Assembly (NCBI GenBank): GCA_947503585.1
Contig: CANNEJ010000064.1
Location: 1-7,457, forward strand
Reading direction: 5' to 3'
DNA: 7,457 bases
From: Anaerolineales bacterium
GTDB taxonomy: Bacteria > Chloroflexota > Anaerolineae > Anaerolineales > UBA11657
In this document: positions 6,396 to 7,457 of the stretch, piece after piece
How positions within the stretch are numbered: position 1 is the first letter of the stretch
How the letters are laid out: the number at the start of each line of letters is the position of its first letter
The notes under the pieces: generated by a model
The model's input: the letters and a program-made list of their open reading frames with translations, nothing else
Database searches by the model: none
Told to the model about the DNA's origin: nothing
Program-made: the position numbers and the translations under genes

Positions 6396-7457
6396 TCATT
6401 GCATACTGGCAGCCAGTGTGCCACACGCCGGGCAGCTGCCATCGGGCCGGATTATGGCGTAGCCCGCCATCGGGTCATCGCCATAGTTGGCAAAATCCAC
6501 ATTAAACACCATGATCATGCGCACGCGGCTGTTTGAGCGCGCAAGGCGCACGGCCTCACCGAGATACAACGCCTGCTCTGCGACCGTATTATTGATCGGT
6601 GGCTTCCACAGGTAATGTTTGGGGACGTAGCCCCATTCTTCGCCGCTGAGGTAGCCCAGCTCGGTGAAGCACACCTGGCGATTGCCGCCGAAGGCTGCTG
6701 AATAGCGTTCGATCATGCCGGGAAAATAACGCGTGTAGTGGTCGTCACGCGGATCAACACCGCCCCCGTATGCAGAGGGTGCCACCACACCCTCATTGTA
6801 ATGTATGCCCACGCAGTCCAGGTAATTGCCGGCGCCGGCATTGGCGATGCCGGCCATCCAGAAGGCATCATCGCAGCCGCGGCTTGAGCAGCCGCCAAAA
6901 AAACCGGTGGGTGATGGCGCCGCGCTGATTACAAGAGTGTTGGGGTTGGCAGCCTTGATGGAGTTGTATGCGGCGCGCAACAGTGCAGTATAGCTTTTGG
7001 TGCTGATCTTTCCGGTAGGCCATTCGCGGTCGAGGTTTGGCTCGTTCCAGACCTCAATCGCATCGGCGCCTTGCGCAGCTAAAGCTGCCAGGTAAGCTGC
7101 AAAGGTAGCGTGGTAAGCGGGCAGATGCGGCTGGCTGCGGTCGCCCACGGCGCTCAAGAGCACCTTAAATCCCATGGCGTGTGCGTTTGCAATGGCGGCG
7201 CCCATGTCATAACCGGGCAGCGCTTGCAGCTTGACCCACGTCATGCGGCTGGCGCGCATTTTGTCTGCCGGCGCAATGCCACCATGTGTCACCTGGCCGC
7301 CAAGTTCAAACGGACCGATCGGGCGCGCGGCCATGGCCGGCGTAACCTGCGCCACCTGCGCCACCTGCGCCACCTCGGTCGCCGCCGCGCCGGCTGGCAC
7401 ATTTACCGGCACTGCACCCAGCGCTAGCGGCGTGCCTATGTTCAGCATGGCGCGCAC
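6396..7457 (-). CDS. Second clan GH-A glycoside hydrolase-like protein, 5' end outside window
   Basis: A paralogue of the neighbouring anchored hydrolase. The frame is still open at the window edge; the GTG at 7455-7457 is probably internal, because the membrane helix expected from the paralogue is missing and only its end may be visible. Numbered from that codon, 353 residues are seen. An Ala/Val/Pro linker comes first (about 15-50, with a VAQ triplet repeat). Then GGQVTHGG (53-60), MTWVKLQAL (72-80), VLLSAVGD (99-106), AIEVWNEPNLDREW (133-146, Glu139 as acid/base), TLVISAAPSPTG (174-185), LDCVGIHYNEG (213-223), CFTELGYLSGEEWG (263-276, Glu266 as nucleophile) and MIMVFNVDF (314-322). CPAC (342-345) lies near the end. 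The catalytic pair is intact, so it looks active. The loop after the first barrel half differs from the paralogue (DRSQPH versus DNANHMR, and a Gly-rich GGGVDPRDD insert), hinting at a different glycan preference. It precedes its paralogue by 77 bp on the same strand, which allows co-transcription. Confidence 0.83.
   Translation of the reverse strand: MRAMLNIGTPLALGAVPVNVPAGAAATEVAQVAQVAQVTPAMAARPIGPFELGGQVTHGGIAPADKMRASRMTWVKLQALPGYDMGAAIANAHAMGFKVLLSAVGDRSQPHLPAYHATFAAYLAALAAQGADAIEVWNEPNLDREWPTGKISTKSYTALLRAAYNSIKAANPNTLVISAAPSPTGFFGGCSSRGCDDAFWMAGIANAGAGNYLDCVGIHYNEGVVAPSAYGGGVDPRDDHYTRYFPGMIERYSAAFGGNRQVCFTELGYLSGEEWGYVPKHYLWKPPINNTVAEQALYLGEAVRLARSNSRVRMIMVFNVDFANYGDDPMAGYAIIRPDGSCPACGTLAASMQ
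7349..7375 (-). repeat. Nine-base tandem repeat inside the hydrolase linker
   Basis: Three perfect in-frame copies of GCGCCACCT (plus-strand reading) lie here, with a diverged fourth copy at 7340-7348 (GCGTAACCT). They encode the Val-Ala-Gln triplet repeat of the linker between membrane anchor and catalytic domain. The nine-base unit preserves frame, so copy-number change would alter linker length only. Confidence 0.75.

Noticed and set aside
7340..7375. A CRISPR-like or larger repeat array
   Set aside because: The units are nine bases, contiguous and without spacers, and encode an in-frame peptide repeat.

Overview
The window is GC-rich, densely coding bacterial DNA, read here as probably Chloroflexota of the Anaerolineae type. 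That placement is an inference from three things: Thr/Pro-rich 'TPTP' linkers behind membrane anchors, paralogous secreted (beta/alpha)8 proteins, and an alanine-rich, GC-driven proteome. No marker gene settles it.

Layout. Bases 1-1044 (+) hold the 3' part of a protein that aligns motif by motif with a DEAD-box RNA helicase but has lost most of the catalytic signature residues. After a 65-bp gap with a possible stem-loop comes a complete GyrA/ParC-family type IIA topoisomerase subunit A (1110-3716, +). It has an intact catalytic core, a degenerate GyrA box and a long basic tail. Only 4 bp separate its stop codon from that of a convergent minus-strand block. That block holds three clan GH-A glycoside-hydrolase-like proteins: a predicted lipoprotein (3721-4929), an N-terminally membrane-anchored enzyme (5041-6318), and a close paralogue of the latter cut by the window edge (6396-7457). 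Gaps inside the block are 111 and 77 bp, so co-transcription is possible but not shown.

How the parts relate. The two plus-strand genes concern nucleic acids, and both end in Lys/Arg/Ala/Pro-rich, probably disordered tails. The minus-strand genes look like cell-surface enzymes acting on an unknown polysaccharide. Each keeps the WNEP acid/base motif and a second conserved Glu suited to be the nucleophile. The two middle-to-right genes look like a tandem duplication; the leftmost one is a more distant relative with a different anchor. The most notable points are the catalytically eroded helicase-like protein, the gyrase A subunit without a canonical GyrA box, and the anchored hydrolase cluster. 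I found no CRISPR array, tRNA, rRNA, transposase or integrase, and no non-coding stretch longer than about 110 bp.
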